Below, piece after piece: positions 8,364-17,800 of a stretch of 43,170 nt of DNA. Numbering within the stretch: position 1 is the stretch's first letter; every line of letters begins with the position of its first letter. The notes beneath the pieces were generated by a model that searched no databases, was not told where the DNA came from, and was given only the letters and a program-made list of their open reading frames with translations. Position numbers and translations under genes: made by a program. Source of the stretch: Burkholderiales bacterium (GTDB taxonomy: Bacteria; Pseudomonadota; Gammaproteobacteria; Burkholderiales; Burkholderiaceae_E); the NCBI GenBank assembly GCA_947487165.1, contig CANKWX010000030.1:1-43170 (forward strand), given 5' to 3'.

Positions 8364-10001
8364 TCAGCCGTTGATCGCCGAAATCAGCTGACGGGTGTAG
8401 TCGGCCCGGGGCGCTGCGAAAAGCGCCTCGGTTTCACCGGTCTCGACCACCCGCCCGTCTTTCATCACCAGCACCCGATGCGCCATGGCGCGAATGACCG
8501 CGAGGTCGTGGGTAATGAAGAGATAGCTCAAGCCGAGTCGTCGCTGAAGGGCACCAAGCAGTTCGAGCACCTGCTGCTGCACCGAGACATCGAGGGCCGA
8601 TGTCGGCTCATCGAGCAGCATCAGCTCCGGACGCAGAATCGCCGCGCGCGCAATCGCGATGCGCTGCCGCTGGCCACCCGAAAACTCATGCGGATAGCGC
8701 GACAGCGCGCTCGCATCCAGCCCCACTTCCTGCAGCATCTCGACGATCGCATCGCGTCGCTGGGCTTGCGACAGCTCGGGCTGATGCAGCGAGACGCCCT
8801 CCCCCACGATCTGCTCGATCGTCATTCGCGGCGACAGCGAGTTATAGGGATCCTGAAAGACCACCTGCATGCGCCGTCGCACTGGCCGCAAGCTCGACTG
8901 CGACAGGGTATCGAGGCGCTCGCCGCCGAAATGGATCTGCCCCGACGGATCACCCGAGGCCAGCCGCAGCAGGGTCATGCCCAGCGTGGTCTTGCCCGAA
9001 CCCGATTCACCGACGATGCCCAGGGTCTCGCCGCGGGCAAGGCTCAGATCGACCTCGCGTACCGCATCGAAGGGCTTGCGCCCGAACCAGCCCGACTTGA
9101 ACCAGAAGCGGCAACCGACGCCCTCGCCGCGCAGCAGTTCGGGCGCGTCGGCGGCAACGGGTGCCAGCGAGCGACGCGGGCGGCTGTCGATCAGGCGGCG
9201 GGTATAGGGGTCGACCGGCGCATTGAAAAGTTGCTCGGTGGTCGCTGTCTCGACCAGTTTGCCGGCGCGCATCACACCGACACGATCGGCGAAGCGGCGC
9301 ACCAGCGGCAGGTCGTGGCTGATCAGGAGCACCGCCATACCGATACGCCGCTGAAGGTCGTCGAGCAACTCGACGATCTGACGCTGAATGGTCACATCGA
9401 GCGCTGTGGTGGGTTCATCGGCCACCAGCAGTGCCGGCTGACAGGCGAGCGCCATCGCGATCATCGCACGCTGGCGCTGCCCGCCCGAGAGCTCATGCGG
9501 GTAGCTGTGGACTCGCCGCTGCGGCTCGGGCACACCGGTGAGATCGAGCAGCTCGACCGCACGGGCTCGCGCCGCGACCCGGCTGAGACCCTCGTGCAGC
9601 ACCAGGGTTTCGCCGATCTGTTCACCGATGGCAAAGAGCGGATTGAGTGCAGTCATCGGCTCCTGGAAGATCATGGCGATCTCCTTGCCGCGCACCCCAC
9701 GCATCTGCTGCTGCGACAGGCTGGAGAGCTCGCGCCCGGAAAGCCTCACCTGCCCCTCGACCCGCGCGTCGCCCGCCAGCCCCAGCAAGGCCAGCGCGGT
9801 CAGGGTCTTGCCCGACCCGGACTCGCCGACAATGGCAAATTTTTCGCCTCGCCGGATCTCGAACGAGACGCCGTCGACTGCCTTGAATCGGCCCGTGGGC
9901 GTCTCGAAGCTCACGCTAAGATCCGCAACCTCCAGCAGCCGGTCAGCGCGGCCCTCGGCACTTGCCGGCCCCGGCGGAGGTGACATCGGTGTCTCAGCCA
10001 C
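8364..10001 (-). CDS. yejF: Peptide ABC importer, duplicated ATPase YejF
   Basis: A 545-residue protein with two nucleotide-binding domains, the energy unit of the YejABEF oligopeptide importer. Each half has a Walker A (GESGSGKT), a signature (LSGGQRQR and FSGGQRQR) and a Walker B ([12 protein letters not shown] and [12 protein letters not shown]). The oligopeptide-transporter C-terminal extension follows the first half ([16 protein letters not shown]) and appears again at the end ([14 protein letters not shown]). The start used is a GTG at 10001, which overlaps the yejE stop by 8 bp. An ATG at 9986 is possible. This is the last gene of a four-gene unit. Confidence 0.95.
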   Translation of the reverse strand: MAETPMSPPPGPASAEGRADRLLEVADLSVSFETPTGRFKAVDGVSFEIRRGEKFAIVGESGSGKTLTALALLGLAGDARVEGQVRLSGRELSSLSQQQMRGVRGKEIAMIFQEPMTALNPLFAIGEQIGETLVLHEGLSRVAARARAVELLDLTGVPEPQRRVHSYPHELSGGQRQRAMIAMALACQPALLVADEPTTALDVTIQRQIVELLDDLQRRIGMAVLLISHDLPLVRRFADRVGVMRAGKLVETATTEQLFNAPVDPYTRRLIDSRPRRSLAPVAADAPELLRGEGVGCRFWFKSGWFGRKPFDAVREVDLSLARGETLGIVGESGSGKTTLGMTLLRLASGDPSGQIHFGGERLDTLSQSSLRPVRRRMQVVFQDPYNSLSPRMTIEQIVGEGVSLHQPELSQAQRRDAIVEMLQEVGLDASALSRYPHEFSGGQRQRIAIARAAILRPELMLLDEPTSALDVSVQQQVLELLGALQRRLGLSYLFITHDLAVIRAMAHRVLVMKDGRVVETGETEALFAAPRADYTRQLISAING

Positions 10002-11019
10002 GTCGGGTATCCAGCGCGTTGCGAAGCGCCTCGCCGATGAAGATCAGCAGCATCAGGGTGCCGACCAGCACGGTGAAGGTGGTCAGCGTGATCCACCAGG
10101 CATCAAGGTTGGCCTTGCCCTGCGCAAGCAGTTCGCCAAGGCTGGCAGTCGAGGGCGGCACGCCCAGACCGAGAAAATCGAGGCTGGTCAGCGCGAGAAT
10201 GGCGCCGCTCATGCGAAACGGCAGGAAGGCGATCACCGGCGTGAGGCTGTTGGGCAGCACATGGCGCCGGATGATCTGCGAGCTCGACAGCCCGAGCGCG
10301 CGCGCAGCGGTCACATATTCGAGATTGCGGTTGCGCAGGAACTCGGCCCGGACATAGTCGGACAGCCCCATCCAGCCAAAGAGCGACAGGATGACCAGCA
10401 GGATCAGCACTCCGGGTTCGAAGAGCGAGGCGAAGATCAGCAGCAGATAGAGCTCGGGCATCGAGCCCCAGACCTCGATGAAGCGCTGCAGGATCAGGTC
10501 GGTCTTGCCGCCGAAATAGCCCTGCACCGCGCCGGTGATCAGGCCGATCACGACCCCAATGGCAGTCAATGCCAGCCCGAAGAGCACCGACACCCGAAAG
10601 CCGTAAATGAGGCGGGCCAGCACGTCGCGGCCGCGATCGTCGGTGCCAAGCCAGTTGACCGCAGACGGTGGCGCCGGGTTGGGGCTGGGCGAGAAATAGT
10701 TGATGGTGTCGAATCGATAGGCATTGAGCGGATAGATCGCCCAATTGCCGGGCCCAGCGAGCTGCTGGCGGATGAAGGGGTCGAGATAGTCGGTCTGGGT
10801 GGCGAAGTCGCCACCAAAACTTGTCTCAGGATAATTCGCAAGCAGCGGAAAAAAAGTTTTTCCGTCGTAACGGGCCACGATCGGCCGGTCGTTGGAGATG
10901 AGTTCGGCGCCCAGACTAAGGGCCACCAACACCACAAAAATCCACAGACTCCACCAGCCGCGCCGATCGGTGCGAAAGCGACGCCAGGCGCGCTGCCGGG
11001 GCGACAGCGACGCGCTCAT
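9994..11019 (-). CDS. yejE: Peptide ABC importer permease YejE
   Basis: A 341-residue inner-membrane permease of the DppC/OppC/YejE type. The first membrane segment (WWSLWIFVVLVALSLGAEL) is followed by a long periplasmic loop, GTDDRGRDVLARLIYGFRVS, and the permease core with its cytoplasmic coupling helix EYVTAARALGLSSSQIIRRH, which contacts the ATPase. YejE proteins have a longer first loop than DppC, and this one does too. The start overlaps the yejB stop as ATGA. Within the loop, a run of seven Ts in the coding strand (codons for Thr-Phe-Phe) forms a small AT-rich palindrome around 10846-10864. Confidence 0.95.
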   Translation of the reverse strand: MSASLSPRQRAWRRFRTDRRGWWSLWIFVVLVALSLGAELISNDRPIVARYDGKTFFPLLANYPETSFGGDFATQTDYLDPFIRQQLAGPGNWAIYPLNAYRFDTINYFSPSPNPAPPSAVNWLGTDDRGRDVLARLIYGFRVSVLFGLALTAIGVVIGLITGAVQGYFGGKTDLILQRFIEVWGSMPELYLLLIFASLFEPGVLILLVILSLFGWMGLSDYVRAEFLRNRNLEYVTAARALGLSSSQIIRRHVLPNSLTPVIAFLPFRMSGAILALTSLDFLGLGVPPSTASLGELLAQGKANLDAWWITLTTFTVLVGTLMLLIFIGEALRNALDTRRG

Positions 11020-12062
11020 CGGTTGCCCTCGAACTTGACCCGCGGATCGACCCAGACATAGGCCAGGTCAGTGACCAGCTTGGTGACCAGACCGATCAGG
11101 GTAAAAAGAAAGAGCGTGCCCATCACCACCGGATAGTCGCGCTTCATCACCGATTCATACGACAGCAGACCCAGACCGTCGAGCGAGAACAGCGTCTCGA
11201 TCAGCAGCGAGCCGGTAAAAAATGCGCCCACAAACGCCGCCGGAAAGCCGGTCACCAGCGGGATCAGCGCATTGCGAAACACATGCTTGTAGAGCACCGT
11301 GGTCTCGGACAATCCCTTGGCCCGCGCGGTGAGCACGTACTGCCGCCGGATCTCTTCGAGAAAGGTGTTCTTGGTGAGCATGGTGGTGACCGCAAAACTG
11401 CCGACCACCATTGCGGTGACCGGCATTGCGATATGCCAGAGATAGTCCATCACCTTGCCGGCCACAGACAGCTGCGCGAAGTTGTCGGAGGTCAGCCCGC
11501 GCAGCGGAAAGACCTGCCAGAAGCTGCCGCCGCCAAACAGCACCAGCAGCACAACCCCCAGCACGAAACTCGGTATTGCATAGCCTGCCAGCACCAGGGT
11601 CGAGGTGATCAGATCGAACCTGCTGCCATGGCGCACGGCTTTGGCGATGCCAAGCGGAATTGAAACCAGGTAGGAAATGAAGAAGGTCCACAGACCGAGG
11701 CTGATCGAGACCGGCAGCTTCTCCTTGATCAGGTCCCAGACGCTTTTTTGCTGGAAATAACTGGTGCCGAGATCGAAGCGGGCAAAGCGCTTGATCATCT
11801 CCCAGAAGCGCACATGCGCCGGCTGATCGAAGCCATAGAGCTTGCGGATCTCCTCGAGCTTGGCTTCATCCACACCCTGGCGGCCGCGATAGGTGTTGTC
11901 GCTGGTGGCGACCTCGCCGGGTGAGCCTCGGCCGCGCAGCTCCTGCAGCAGTTGCTCGACCGGGCCGCCCGGCACGAACTGCATGACCGCAAAGGTGATC
12001 AGCAGAATGCCAAAGAGCGTGGGCACCATCAGCAGGACACGTTTGACCAGATAGGCGAGCAT
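11016..12062 (-). CDS. yejB: Peptide ABC importer permease YejB
   Basis: A 348-residue inner-membrane permease of the DppB/OppB/YejB type that pairs with YejE. It begins with the typical MLAYLVKRVLLMVPTLFGILLITF membrane helix and VMQFVPGGPVEQ. The YejB-specific insert follows (roughly residues 45-80), with sequence around KLEEIRKLYGFDQP. The core contains the coupling helix RRQYVLTARAKGLSETTVLYKH and the family C-terminus LAYVWVDPRVKFE. It starts 3 bp after the yejA stop and overlaps yejE by 4 bp, so translation of the set is probably coupled. Confidence 0.95.
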   Translation of the reverse strand: MLAYLVKRVLLMVPTLFGILLITFAVMQFVPGGPVEQLLQELRGRGSPGEVATSDNTYRGRQGVDEAKLEEIRKLYGFDQPAHVRFWEMIKRFARFDLGTSYFQQKSVWDLIKEKLPVSISLGLWTFFISYLVSIPLGIAKAVRHGSRFDLITSTLVLAGYAIPSFVLGVVLLVLFGGGSFWQVFPLRGLTSDNFAQLSVAGKVMDYLWHIAMPVTAMVVGSFAVTTMLTKNTFLEEIRRQYVLTARAKGLSETTVLYKHVFRNALIPLVTGFPAAFVGAFFTGSLLIETLFSLDGLGLLSYESVMKRDYPVVMGTLFLFTLIGLVTKLVTDLAYVWVDPRVKFEGNR

Positions 12063-12065
12063 GGT

Positions 12066-13985
12066 TCAGCGCCCTGCCACCGGCTGACCCTCGGGCTTTC
12101 GCCACCAGGTCTTGAGCGCCCAGCTCGGTGCGGTGTAGTACTTGGGCAGGGTGGCCGGAATGCCGAAGACATCGCGATAGGCCACCCGATGGCTGGCGGC
12201 ATAAAAGTGTGGCACCAGATACCAGCCGTTGCGAAGCACCCGGTCGAGCGACCGGGCGCCGGTCACCAGCGAGGCGCGGCTGTCGCTGCGCAGGATCTGC
12301 GCGATCAGCGCATCGACTGCCGGATCCTTGATGCCGGGCGCATTGTCGGAGCCTTTCTCATCGGCCGCCGCACTGGAAAAGCGCTCGAGCAGTTCGTTGC
12401 CCGGCGTCTGACTGGCCGGCAGCGAGGTCACGGTGACATCGAAATCAAACTCGTCCATCCGCTTTTGAAAGAGCACCGGATCGGTGACCCTCAGCTTAGC
12501 CTGGATGCCGAGCTTCTCGAGGTTTCGGGCCCAGGGCACCGCAATGCGTTCAAGGGCCTTGGAGTAGGACAGCACCTCGAAGGCAAAGGGCTCGCCGCGG
12601 GCATTGCGCAACAGGCCGTCCGGGGCGACCGTCCAGCCTGCCTCCTTGAGCAGCGAAAGCGCGGTGCGAAGATTGTCGCGAAGGGTATGGGGGGCGATGG
12701 TGTCGGGCGGCATCGGCGCCTCGCCGAACACCGCCGGGTCGAGCTGGCTGCGCAGCGGCTCGAGCAGCGCGAGTTCGTCGGCATCGGGCAGACCGGTGGC
12801 CTGCATGTCGGAATTGGTGAAGTAGCTCGGCGTGCGGGCGTACTGACCGTAGAAGACCTGGCGGTTCATCCACTCGAAGTCGAAGGCCTGAGCGAGCGCC
12901 TTGCGCACCCGTACATCGGCAAAAAGCGGCCGACGGGTGTTCATCACAAAGCCCTGGATACCGGCGCTGTTGGCATGCACGAACTGCTGCTTGATCAGCT
13001 CACCCGAGCGGTAACGCGGCCCGACATGACCGCGCGCCCAGTTTTTTGCGGAATTCTCGAAGATCCAGTCGAACTGGCCGGCCTTGAAGCCTTCGAGCCG
13101 CGCGACTTCGTCCTTGAAGTAGGTGTAGGCGACGCGTTCAAAATTGAACATGCCGCGGCGCACCGGCTCGCGATCGGCCCAGTAATCGGCCCGCCGCACA
13201 TAGACAATCGATTTGCCCCAGTCGACGGTATCGATGCGGTAAGGGCCACTGGCAATCGGCGGGTCCTGAACGATCTGATCGAAGGGTTTGCCGTTGCCCC
13301 ATTTGCGCGAGAACACCGGCAGCGAGCCCAGGATCATGTGGAGCTCGTGGTTGCGACGCTTGAATTCGAACCGCACCGTGCGCTCATCGGGTGTTGCGAC
13401 CGACTTCACATCGGCAAAGAGATTGCGGTAGCGCGGATGCGCCAGCTTGCTCATCAGCGTGTCGTAGGAATGCTTCACATCGAGCGCCAGCACCGCATCG
13501 CCATTCGAAAAACGCGCCCTGGCGTTGAGCCGAAAGGTGATCGACAGTCCATCGGGTGCAAAGCGCATCGACTCGGCCAGCAACCCATAGACTGAAAAGG
13601 GCTCGTCTTCGCTTTGTTCGGTAAGGGAGTCGAACATCAATGGACCGACGCCGGCGGCCACCACGCCCTTCAGCGTAAAGGGATTGACCTTGTCGAAGGA
13701 GCCGAAACCGTCGAGGGACAGCAGGCCGCCGCGCGGTGCATCGGGATTGACATAGTTGAAATGGGTAAATCCTGGCCGATAGCGGGGCTGCGCGCCCCAG
13801 GCCATGGCGGTGACGAAACCTTCTGAATCACCGGATGGGGCCGGCAATGGGGTCGCCACGGAAGCACTGACTGAGGCCGCGACCGCCGGCGATCCTGGCC
13901 CAGCCGCCAGCACGGCGCCGGCTGCCGCCATCAGGAGCCCCGCGCCCGCGATGACCCGGGCAATCCACCATGCGACAATCGACAT
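12066..13985 (-). CDS. yejA: Periplasmic peptide-binding protein YejA
   Basis: A roughly 639-residue substrate-binding protein of the SBP_bac_5 family that delivers peptides to YejBEF. In E. coli this system imports microcin C; in Brucella and rhizobia YejABEF affects tolerance of antimicrobial peptides. The N-terminus has a signal peptide (hydrophobic segment ending AGAVLAAG), then the family landmarks [57 protein letters not shown] and [18 protein letters not shown] at 13985 and GTG at 13988 are adjacent in-frame starts; neither has a Shine-Dalgarno. A TAGAAT box ends 6 nt before the ATG, so the transcript may be leaderless. The gene is divergent from fabI with only 25 bp between start codons. 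Confidence 0.94.
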   Translation of the reverse strand: MSIVAWWIARVIAGAGLLMAAAGAVLAAGPGSPAVAASVSASVATPLPAPSGDSEGFVTAMAWGAQPRYRPGFTHFNYVNPDAPRGGLLSLDGFGSFDKVNPFTLKGVVAAGVGPLMFDSLTEQSEDEPFSVYGLLAESMRFAPDGLSITFRLNARARFSNGDAVLALDVKHSYDTLMSKLAHPRYRNLFADVKSVATPDERTVRFEFKRRNHELHMILGSLPVFSRKWGNGKPFDQIVQDPPIASGPYRIDTVDWGKSIVYVRRADYWADREPVRRGMFNFERVAYTYFKDEVARLEGFKAGQFDWIFENSAKNWARGHVGPRYRSGELIKQQFVHANSAGIQGFVMNTRRPLFADVRVRKALAQAFDFEWMNRQVFYGQYARTPSYFTNSDMQATGLPDADELALLEPLRSQLDPAVFGEAPMPPDTIAPHTLRDNLRTALSLLKEAGWTVAPDGLLRNARGEPFAFEVLSYSKALERIAVPWARNLEKLGIQAKLRVTDPVLFQKRMDEFDFDVTVTSLPASQTPGNELLERFSSAAADEKGSDNAPGIKDPAVDALIAQILRSDSRASLVTGARSLDRVLRNGWYLVPHFYAASHRVAYRDVFGIPATLPKYYTAPSWALKTWWRKPEGQPVAGR

Positions 13986-13991
13986 CACAAA

Positions 13992-13997
13992 ATTCTA
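13992..13997 (-). promoter_or_regulatory. -10 box (TAGAAT) for yejABEF, possibly leaderless
   Basis: Minus-strand TAGAAT ends 6 nt before the yejA ATG at 13985, so RNA would begin at or beside the start codon. The site lies inside the 25-bp yejA-fabI gap and touches the fabI Shine-Dalgarno region, so polymerase bound here could affect fabI. No good -35 is visible. Confidence 0.5.
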
Positions 13998-14010
13998 TCG
14001 GAGAAACCGG

Positions 14011-14799
14011 ATGTTCCTGGCCGGCAAACGCATTCTCATCATGGGCTTGTTGTCGAACCGCTCGATTGCTTATGGCGTGGCCCAGGCCTGCCGCAAGCAG
14101 GGCGCCGAACTCGCCTTCACTTATCAGACCGAGCGTTTTCGCGACCGGATCACCGAAATGGCCGCCGAATTCGGCTCCGACAAGGTCTTTGCCTGCGATG
14201 TGGCCGAAGACGCCCAGATCGAGGCGCTCTTTGCCGACCTGGGCAAGGTCTGGGACGGGTTAGACGGCGTGGTTCATGCGGTGGCCTTCGCGCCACGCGA
14301 GGCAATTACCGGCGATCTCTACGACGGCCTGTCGCGCGAGGCCTTCCGCATCGCGCACGATATCTCGGCCTACAGCTTTGCCGCGGTCGGCGGGGCGGCC
14401 AGGCCGCTGATGGCCGGACGCAAAGGTGCGCTGATCACCTTGTCCTATCTCGGTGCAGTGCGTGCGGTGCCCAACTACAACATCATGGGCATGGCCAAGG
14501 CCTCGCTCGAAGCCAGTGTGCGCTATATGGCCACCAGCCTCGGCCCGCACGGCACGCGGGTCAATGCGATCTCGGCCGGCCCGATCAAGACGCTGGCAGC
14601 CTCGGGCATCAAGGGCTTTTCCAAGCTGCTTGATTTCGCCGAACAGCACTCGCCGATGCGTCGCAACGTGACCACCGAAGAGGTCGGCAATGTGGCCGCT
14701 TTCATGCTGTCGGACATGGCTTCGGGCATCACCGGCGAGATCACTTATGTCGATGCCGGTTTCTCGATCGGCGTGCCAGGCATGGGAGATCAGTCATGA
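14011..14799 (+). CDS. fabI: Enoyl-[acyl-carrier-protein] reductase (NADH)
   Basis: A 262-residue short-chain dehydrogenase-type reductase catalysing the last step of each fatty acid elongation cycle. The nucleotide-binding start is the FabI form [15 protein letters not shown] rather than the classic GxxxGxG. The active residues align in number with E. coli FabI: Tyr146 (LSYLGA), Tyr156 (PNYN) and Lys163 (MGMAKAS). The start at 14011 is set by a GGAG Shine-Dalgarno 7 nt upstream and the family N-terminus; the frame stays open upstream into yejA antisense sequence but that part is not FabI-like. It heads a run of three genes with 4-bp overlaps. FabI is the triclosan target, and nothing here suggests an altered site. 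Confidence 0.97.
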   Translation: MFLAGKRILIMGLLSNRSIAYGVAQACRKQGAELAFTYQTERFRDRITEMAAEFGSDKVFACDVAEDAQIEALFADLGKVWDGLDGVVHAVAFAPREAITGDLYDGLSREAFRIAHDISAYSFAAVGGAARPLMAGRKGALITLSYLGAVRAVPNYNIMGMAKASLEASVRYMATSLGPHGTRVNAISAGPIKTLAASGIKGFSKLLDFAEQHSPMRRNVTTEEVGNVAAFMLSDMASGITGEITYVDAGFSIGVPGMGDQS

Positions 14800-15686
14800 A
14801 ACGCCTCGCAGCCCGAGGGTTCGTGCTGCTCATCGCAGCAAGCCTGTCGGCCTGCGCTACCCGTCAGCCCGATCCGCCAACCTGCCCCGACATCTCCGCG
14901 ATCGCGGAAATGACCCGCACCTATGCCGCGCTCGAGCCCCTGCCCAATCCGTCGGACGCCCTGAGCCTGGCCGGCGCGGTCTGCGGTCGCGACAAGTTCG
15001 TGCGGCTGCTCGGTGAGCGCTATGGCAAGGTGGTCGGCTACAAGGCCGCGCTCACCAATCCGGCGGTGCAAAAGCGCTTCAACTATCCGGCACCGGTGCG
15101 CGGCACGCTGCTCGATGCCATGATCGTGGGCGACGGCGCCGAGCTACCGGCCAAATTCGGCGCTTTGCCGGTGTTCGAAGCCGACCTGGTGGTGGTTGTG
15201 CGTGACGCCTCGATCCATGAGGCGCGCACGCCCGAGCAGGTGCTGGCTTCGATCGCCTCGATCAGGCCATTTATTGAACTGCCCGATCTGATCGTGAAAG
15301 ATCCTTCGCGCATCAACGGCCCGACAATCACGCTGATCAATGCCGGCGCCCGGCTCGGCGTGCTGGGCGCACCGATCGCTGTCACCCCCTCATCCGCACA
15401 GTCGGGAGCTCTGTCGGCGGCGCTGCGCGACATGACGGTTCGGGTCATTGACGGCAACGGCCGCGAGCTCGACAGCGGCAAGGGCTCGGCGATTCTCGAT
15501 CATCCGCTCAACGCGGTCATCTGGCTGGCCGACGATCTGAAAAAATCCGGCATCACCCTCAAACCGGGCGACCTGCTGTCGCTCGGCTCGTTCTCGCGCC
15601 TGTTGCCGCCACAAGCCGGGCAGACCGTGCGCGTGATCTATGAAGGGCTGGCGGGCAACCCGTCGGTGTCGGTGCGGTTTCGGTGA
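14796..15686 (+). CDS. Exported lipoprotein related to 2-keto-4-pentenoate hydratase (FAH superfamily)
   Basis: A 296-residue protein whose body resembles MhpD-type 2-keto-4-pentenoate hydratases, which normally act in the cytoplasm on breakdown products of aromatic rings. Matching blocks include [63 protein letters not shown] and [11 protein letters not shown]. The metal-ligand positions appear as Glu128, Asp130 (Glu in MhpD) and Glu161. The oddity is an N-terminal lipoprotein signal ([14 protein letters not shown], Cys about 20), which would place the enzyme in the periplasm or on a membrane. It overlaps fabI as ATGA with a GGGAGA Shine-Dalgarno, so it is co-expressed with fatty acid synthesis. 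The fold assignment is firm; activity and substrate are unknown. It could be a ligand-binding protein rather than an enzyme. Confidence 0.87.
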   Translation: MKRLAARGFVLLIAASLSACATRQPDPPTCPDISAIAEMTRTYAALEPLPNPSDALSLAGAVCGRDKFVRLLGERYGKVVGYKAALTNPAVQKRFNYPAPVRGTLLDAMIVGDGAELPAKFGALPVFEADLVVVVRDASIHEARTPEQVLASIASIRPFIELPDLIVKDPSRINGPTITLINAGARLGVLGAPIAVTPSSAQSGALSAALRDMTVRVIDGNGRELDSGKGSAILDHPLNAVIWLADDLKKSGITLKPGDLLSLGSFSRLLPPQAGQTVRVIYEGLAGNPSVSVRFR

Positions 15687-16738
15687 GCCATTCGGTCGCG
15701 CTGGTGGTTATCGCCCGCGATGAGGCAGCGCGCATCGGCCGCCTGCTCGAAAGCGTTGCGCCCTGGGTCGACCGGCTCTGCGTGCTTGATACCGGCTCGG
15801 TCGATGCCACGATCGACATCGCACGGGCGAGCGGCGCGACCGTCGGCCAGTTTGTGTGGTGCGATGACTTTTCGGCGGCCCGCAATGCGGCGCTCGCAAT
15901 GGCCGACGCCGACTGGCATCTGGTGCTCGATGCCGATGAGTGGCTGGTGAGCGGTGGCGAGTCGATTCGCGAACTCGCCGGCATCGATCCGGGGTTTGTG
16001 GGTGCAGTGCGCATGGAGGAGCATTTCGGCGCAAGTGGTGAAGAACGTGCCGACAGCTGGCTCAGTCGCGTGCTGCCGGGGTCGGTGCGTTATGCCGGGC
16101 GCATTCACGAGCAGCCCTCGCACAGTCTGGCGATTCGGCGCATGCCGATCCATATCGGTCATGACGGCTATGCACCCGCGGCGCTTGCGGCCAAGCGCGG
16201 GCGCAATCGCCGACTGCTCGAAGCCGAGCTCGCCGAGCATCCGGATGATGCCTATCTGTGCTATCAGATCGGCAAGGATGCGGCGGTCTATGACGAACAC
16301 GAGCTTGCAGAAAATTTCTTTTCTCGCGCCCTGCCGCTTGCCGAGGAGCGGGCGCCATGGCGATGCGACCTCATCGCCCGCAGGCTCTTTGCACTCAAGC
16401 GGCTCGGGCGCCATTCGCAAGCGCTGAAACTGGCGACCGTCGAGCAGATTGCCTGCGCCGAATCGCCCGATGTCTTTTTTGCACTTGGCGATGTGCTGCT
16501 CGACTGGGCAGTCAACGACCCGGCGCAGGCCACCTCATTGCTGGCCAAAGCCGAGACCGCCTGGCTCAGATGCCTGGCCATCGGCGAGCGGCCCGATATC
16601 GCGGGTGCGGTGCAGGGTCGCGGCGGGCGCCTTGCCGCCCATAACCTGGCGCTGGTCTACGAGTTCACTGCCCGACCCGAGATGGCCGCCAGGCTGCGCG
16701 CAAAGTTTGGCCTGGATACCCGCCAACTGCTTGGCTGA
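15683..16738 (+). CDS. Family 2 glycosyltransferase with helical-repeat C-terminus
   Basis: A 351-residue cytoplasmic glycosyltransferase. The GT-A fold occupies the first 150 or so residues: VALVVIARDEAARIGRLLESV, VLDTGSVDATIDIARASGA, CDDFSAARNAAL and the metal/nucleotide-sugar motif LVLDADEWL. The rest is alpha-helical with TPR-like spacing (DDAYLCYQIGKDAAVYDEHELAENFFSRAL). This layout resembles small GT2 enzymes of the SunS/WaaE-like type, which act on surface glycans or proteins. It begins at a GTG that overlaps the preceding stop codon (GTGA), making it the third gene of the fabI unit. Acceptor and donor cannot be inferred. Confidence 0.88.
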   Translation: MSHSVALVVIARDEAARIGRLLESVAPWVDRLCVLDTGSVDATIDIARASGATVGQFVWCDDFSAARNAALAMADADWHLVLDADEWLVSGGESIRELAGIDPGFVGAVRMEEHFGASGEERADSWLSRVLPGSVRYAGRIHEQPSHSLAIRRMPIHIGHDGYAPAALAAKRGRNRRLLEAELAEHPDDAYLCYQIGKDAAVYDEHELAENFFSRALPLAEERAPWRCDLIARRLFALKRLGRHSQALKLATVEQIACAESPDVFFALGDVLLDWAVNDPAQATSLLAKAETAWLRCLAIGERPDIAGAVQGRGGRLAAHNLALVYEFTARPEMAARLRAKFGLDTRQLLG

Positions 16739-16818
16739 GCGAATGGGCAGCGCAAGCTGGGCGAAAACGGAGCGCTTGAGCCTGGGCGCAGGCCCTGACC
16801 GAAGCGCAGCACCCCATC

Positions 16819-16883
16819 GCTACATTGAATCGCTACATCAAGCGGCTACATTAAGCGGCTACATTGAACCGCTACACTGCGCG
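16819..16883 (+). repeat. Five 13-bp tandem repeats carrying -10-like hexamers, next to a start codon
   Basis: Units at 16819, 16832, 16845, 16858 and 16871 follow the form GCTACATTGAAYC, varying mostly in the last six bases. Every unit contains TACATT, TACATC or TACACT. The array ends 2 bp before the ATG at 16886. The last unit's TACACT (16873-16878) stands 7 nt before that ATG, the same spacing seen at yejA (6 nt) and at the aldo/keto reductase (7 nt). No Shine-Dalgarno is present. The array may be a leaderless promoter with copies of its -10 box, or a set of regulator sites; 13 bp is about 1.25 helical turns. Confidence 0.75.
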
Positions 16884-16885
16884 CC

Positions 16886-17800
16886 ATGCATACCGACCTT
16901 CCTTCCGGCACCCGTATCGAATACGCGGTGCATGGCGCCCCCGGCGCTCCCGCCATCGTGCTCATTACCGGTCTGGGCCTGCAGATGACCGCCTGGCCCG
17001 CGTCCTTCATCGAAGGGCTGGCTGCCCGGGGCTTCAGGGTGGTGAGCTTTGATAACCGCGATTCGGGTCTGTCGAGCCGCGCCACATCGGCCAAACGGAT
17101 CGATCTGCGGGCTGCGGCCTTCAAGAACCTGATGGGATTTCCGGTCAAGCCGCCCTACACCCTCGAGGATATGGGCCTGGACGCGATCGGTCTGATGGAT
17201 TTTCTGAAGATTGACCGAGCCCATATCATTGGCATCTCGATGGGCGGCATGATTGGCCAGGTGCTGGCTGCAAAGCATCGGCAGCGGCTGCGCACCCTGA
17301 CCTCGATCATGTCGTCGAGCGGCGCGATGCGATTCAGCTTTCATATGTCGCCGGCCACACGCGCCCTGCTCAGCCCGCCGCCGCGCGATGCCACCGAAGA
17401 ACAGATCCTGGATCACACCGAGCACATCTGGATGCTGATCGGCAGCCCCGGGCTGCAGCCGCCGCGTGAGATCCTGCGCGAGCGCCTGCGCCAGGCCATG
17501 CAGCGCGCCTACAACCCGGCAGGCGTTGCCCGCCAGATGCTCGCGATCATGGCCAGCGGCGATCGCAGGCCGCTGCTGCGTACGATCAATACACCGACCC
17601 TGGTGATCCACGGCGATCGCGACACGCTGGTGCCGATCGGGGCCGGGCGTGACACCGCGGCCAACATTCCCGGTGCCTCTTTCCGTGAGGTCGCCGGCAT
17701 GGGCCATGACCTGCCCGAGCCGCTGGTGCCGATGCTGGTCGAACTGGCGGCCGGGCACTGCGAGCAGGCCGACCGTGCCGATGCCTCCCGCGACGCTTGA
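16886..17800 (+). CDS. Alpha/beta hydrolase
   Basis: A 304-residue alpha/beta-fold hydrolase without a signal peptide, so cytoplasmic. The oxyanion region is LITGLGLQMTAW; the nucleophile is Ser118 in GISMGGM; the acid is Asp246 in HGDRDTLVP (Asp244 is the nearby alternative); and His274 lies in AGMGHDLP. FDNRDSGLSS is the family strand-4 motif. Related proteins include esterases and haloalkane dehalogenase-like hydrolases, and the substrate is not evident. It is the first gene of a four-gene unit and its last 20 bp overlap the ABC ATPase gene, which suggests a role linked to the exporter, perhaps in processing its substrate. The start codon directly follows the 13-bp repeat array and has no Shine-Dalgarno. 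Confidence 0.9.
   Translation: MHTDLPSGTRIEYAVHGAPGAPAIVLITGLGLQMTAWPASFIEGLAARGFRVVSFDNRDSGLSSRATSAKRIDLRAAAFKNLMGFPVKPPYTLEDMGLDAIGLMDFLKIDRAHIIGISMGGMIGQVLAAKHRQRLRTLTSIMSSSGAMRFSFHMSPATRALLSPPPRDATEEQILDHTEHIWMLIGSPGLQPPREILRERLRQAMQRAYNPAGVARQMLAIMASGDRRPLLRTINTPTLVIHGDRDTLVPIGAGRDTAANIPGASFREVAGMGHDLPEPLVPMLVELAAGHCEQADRADASRDA

Noticed and set aside
8478-9983. 501-residue plus-strand open frame opposite yejF
   Set aside because: It is antisense to a clear ABC ATPase with all motifs; His/Arg/Gln-rich composition is typical of a shadow frame in high-GC DNA.
10846-10864. CGGAAAAA...TTTTTCCG palindrome with a T7 run in yejE
   Set aside because: Could look like a terminator or slippery site, but it lies within an intact coding sequence and encodes a normal Gly-Lys-Thr-Phe-Phe stretch; no evidence of a frameshift.
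11952-13595. 547-residue plus-strand open frame opposite yejA
   Set aside because: Antisense to a recognisable binding protein; no domain seen. Long antisense frames are expected at this GC content.
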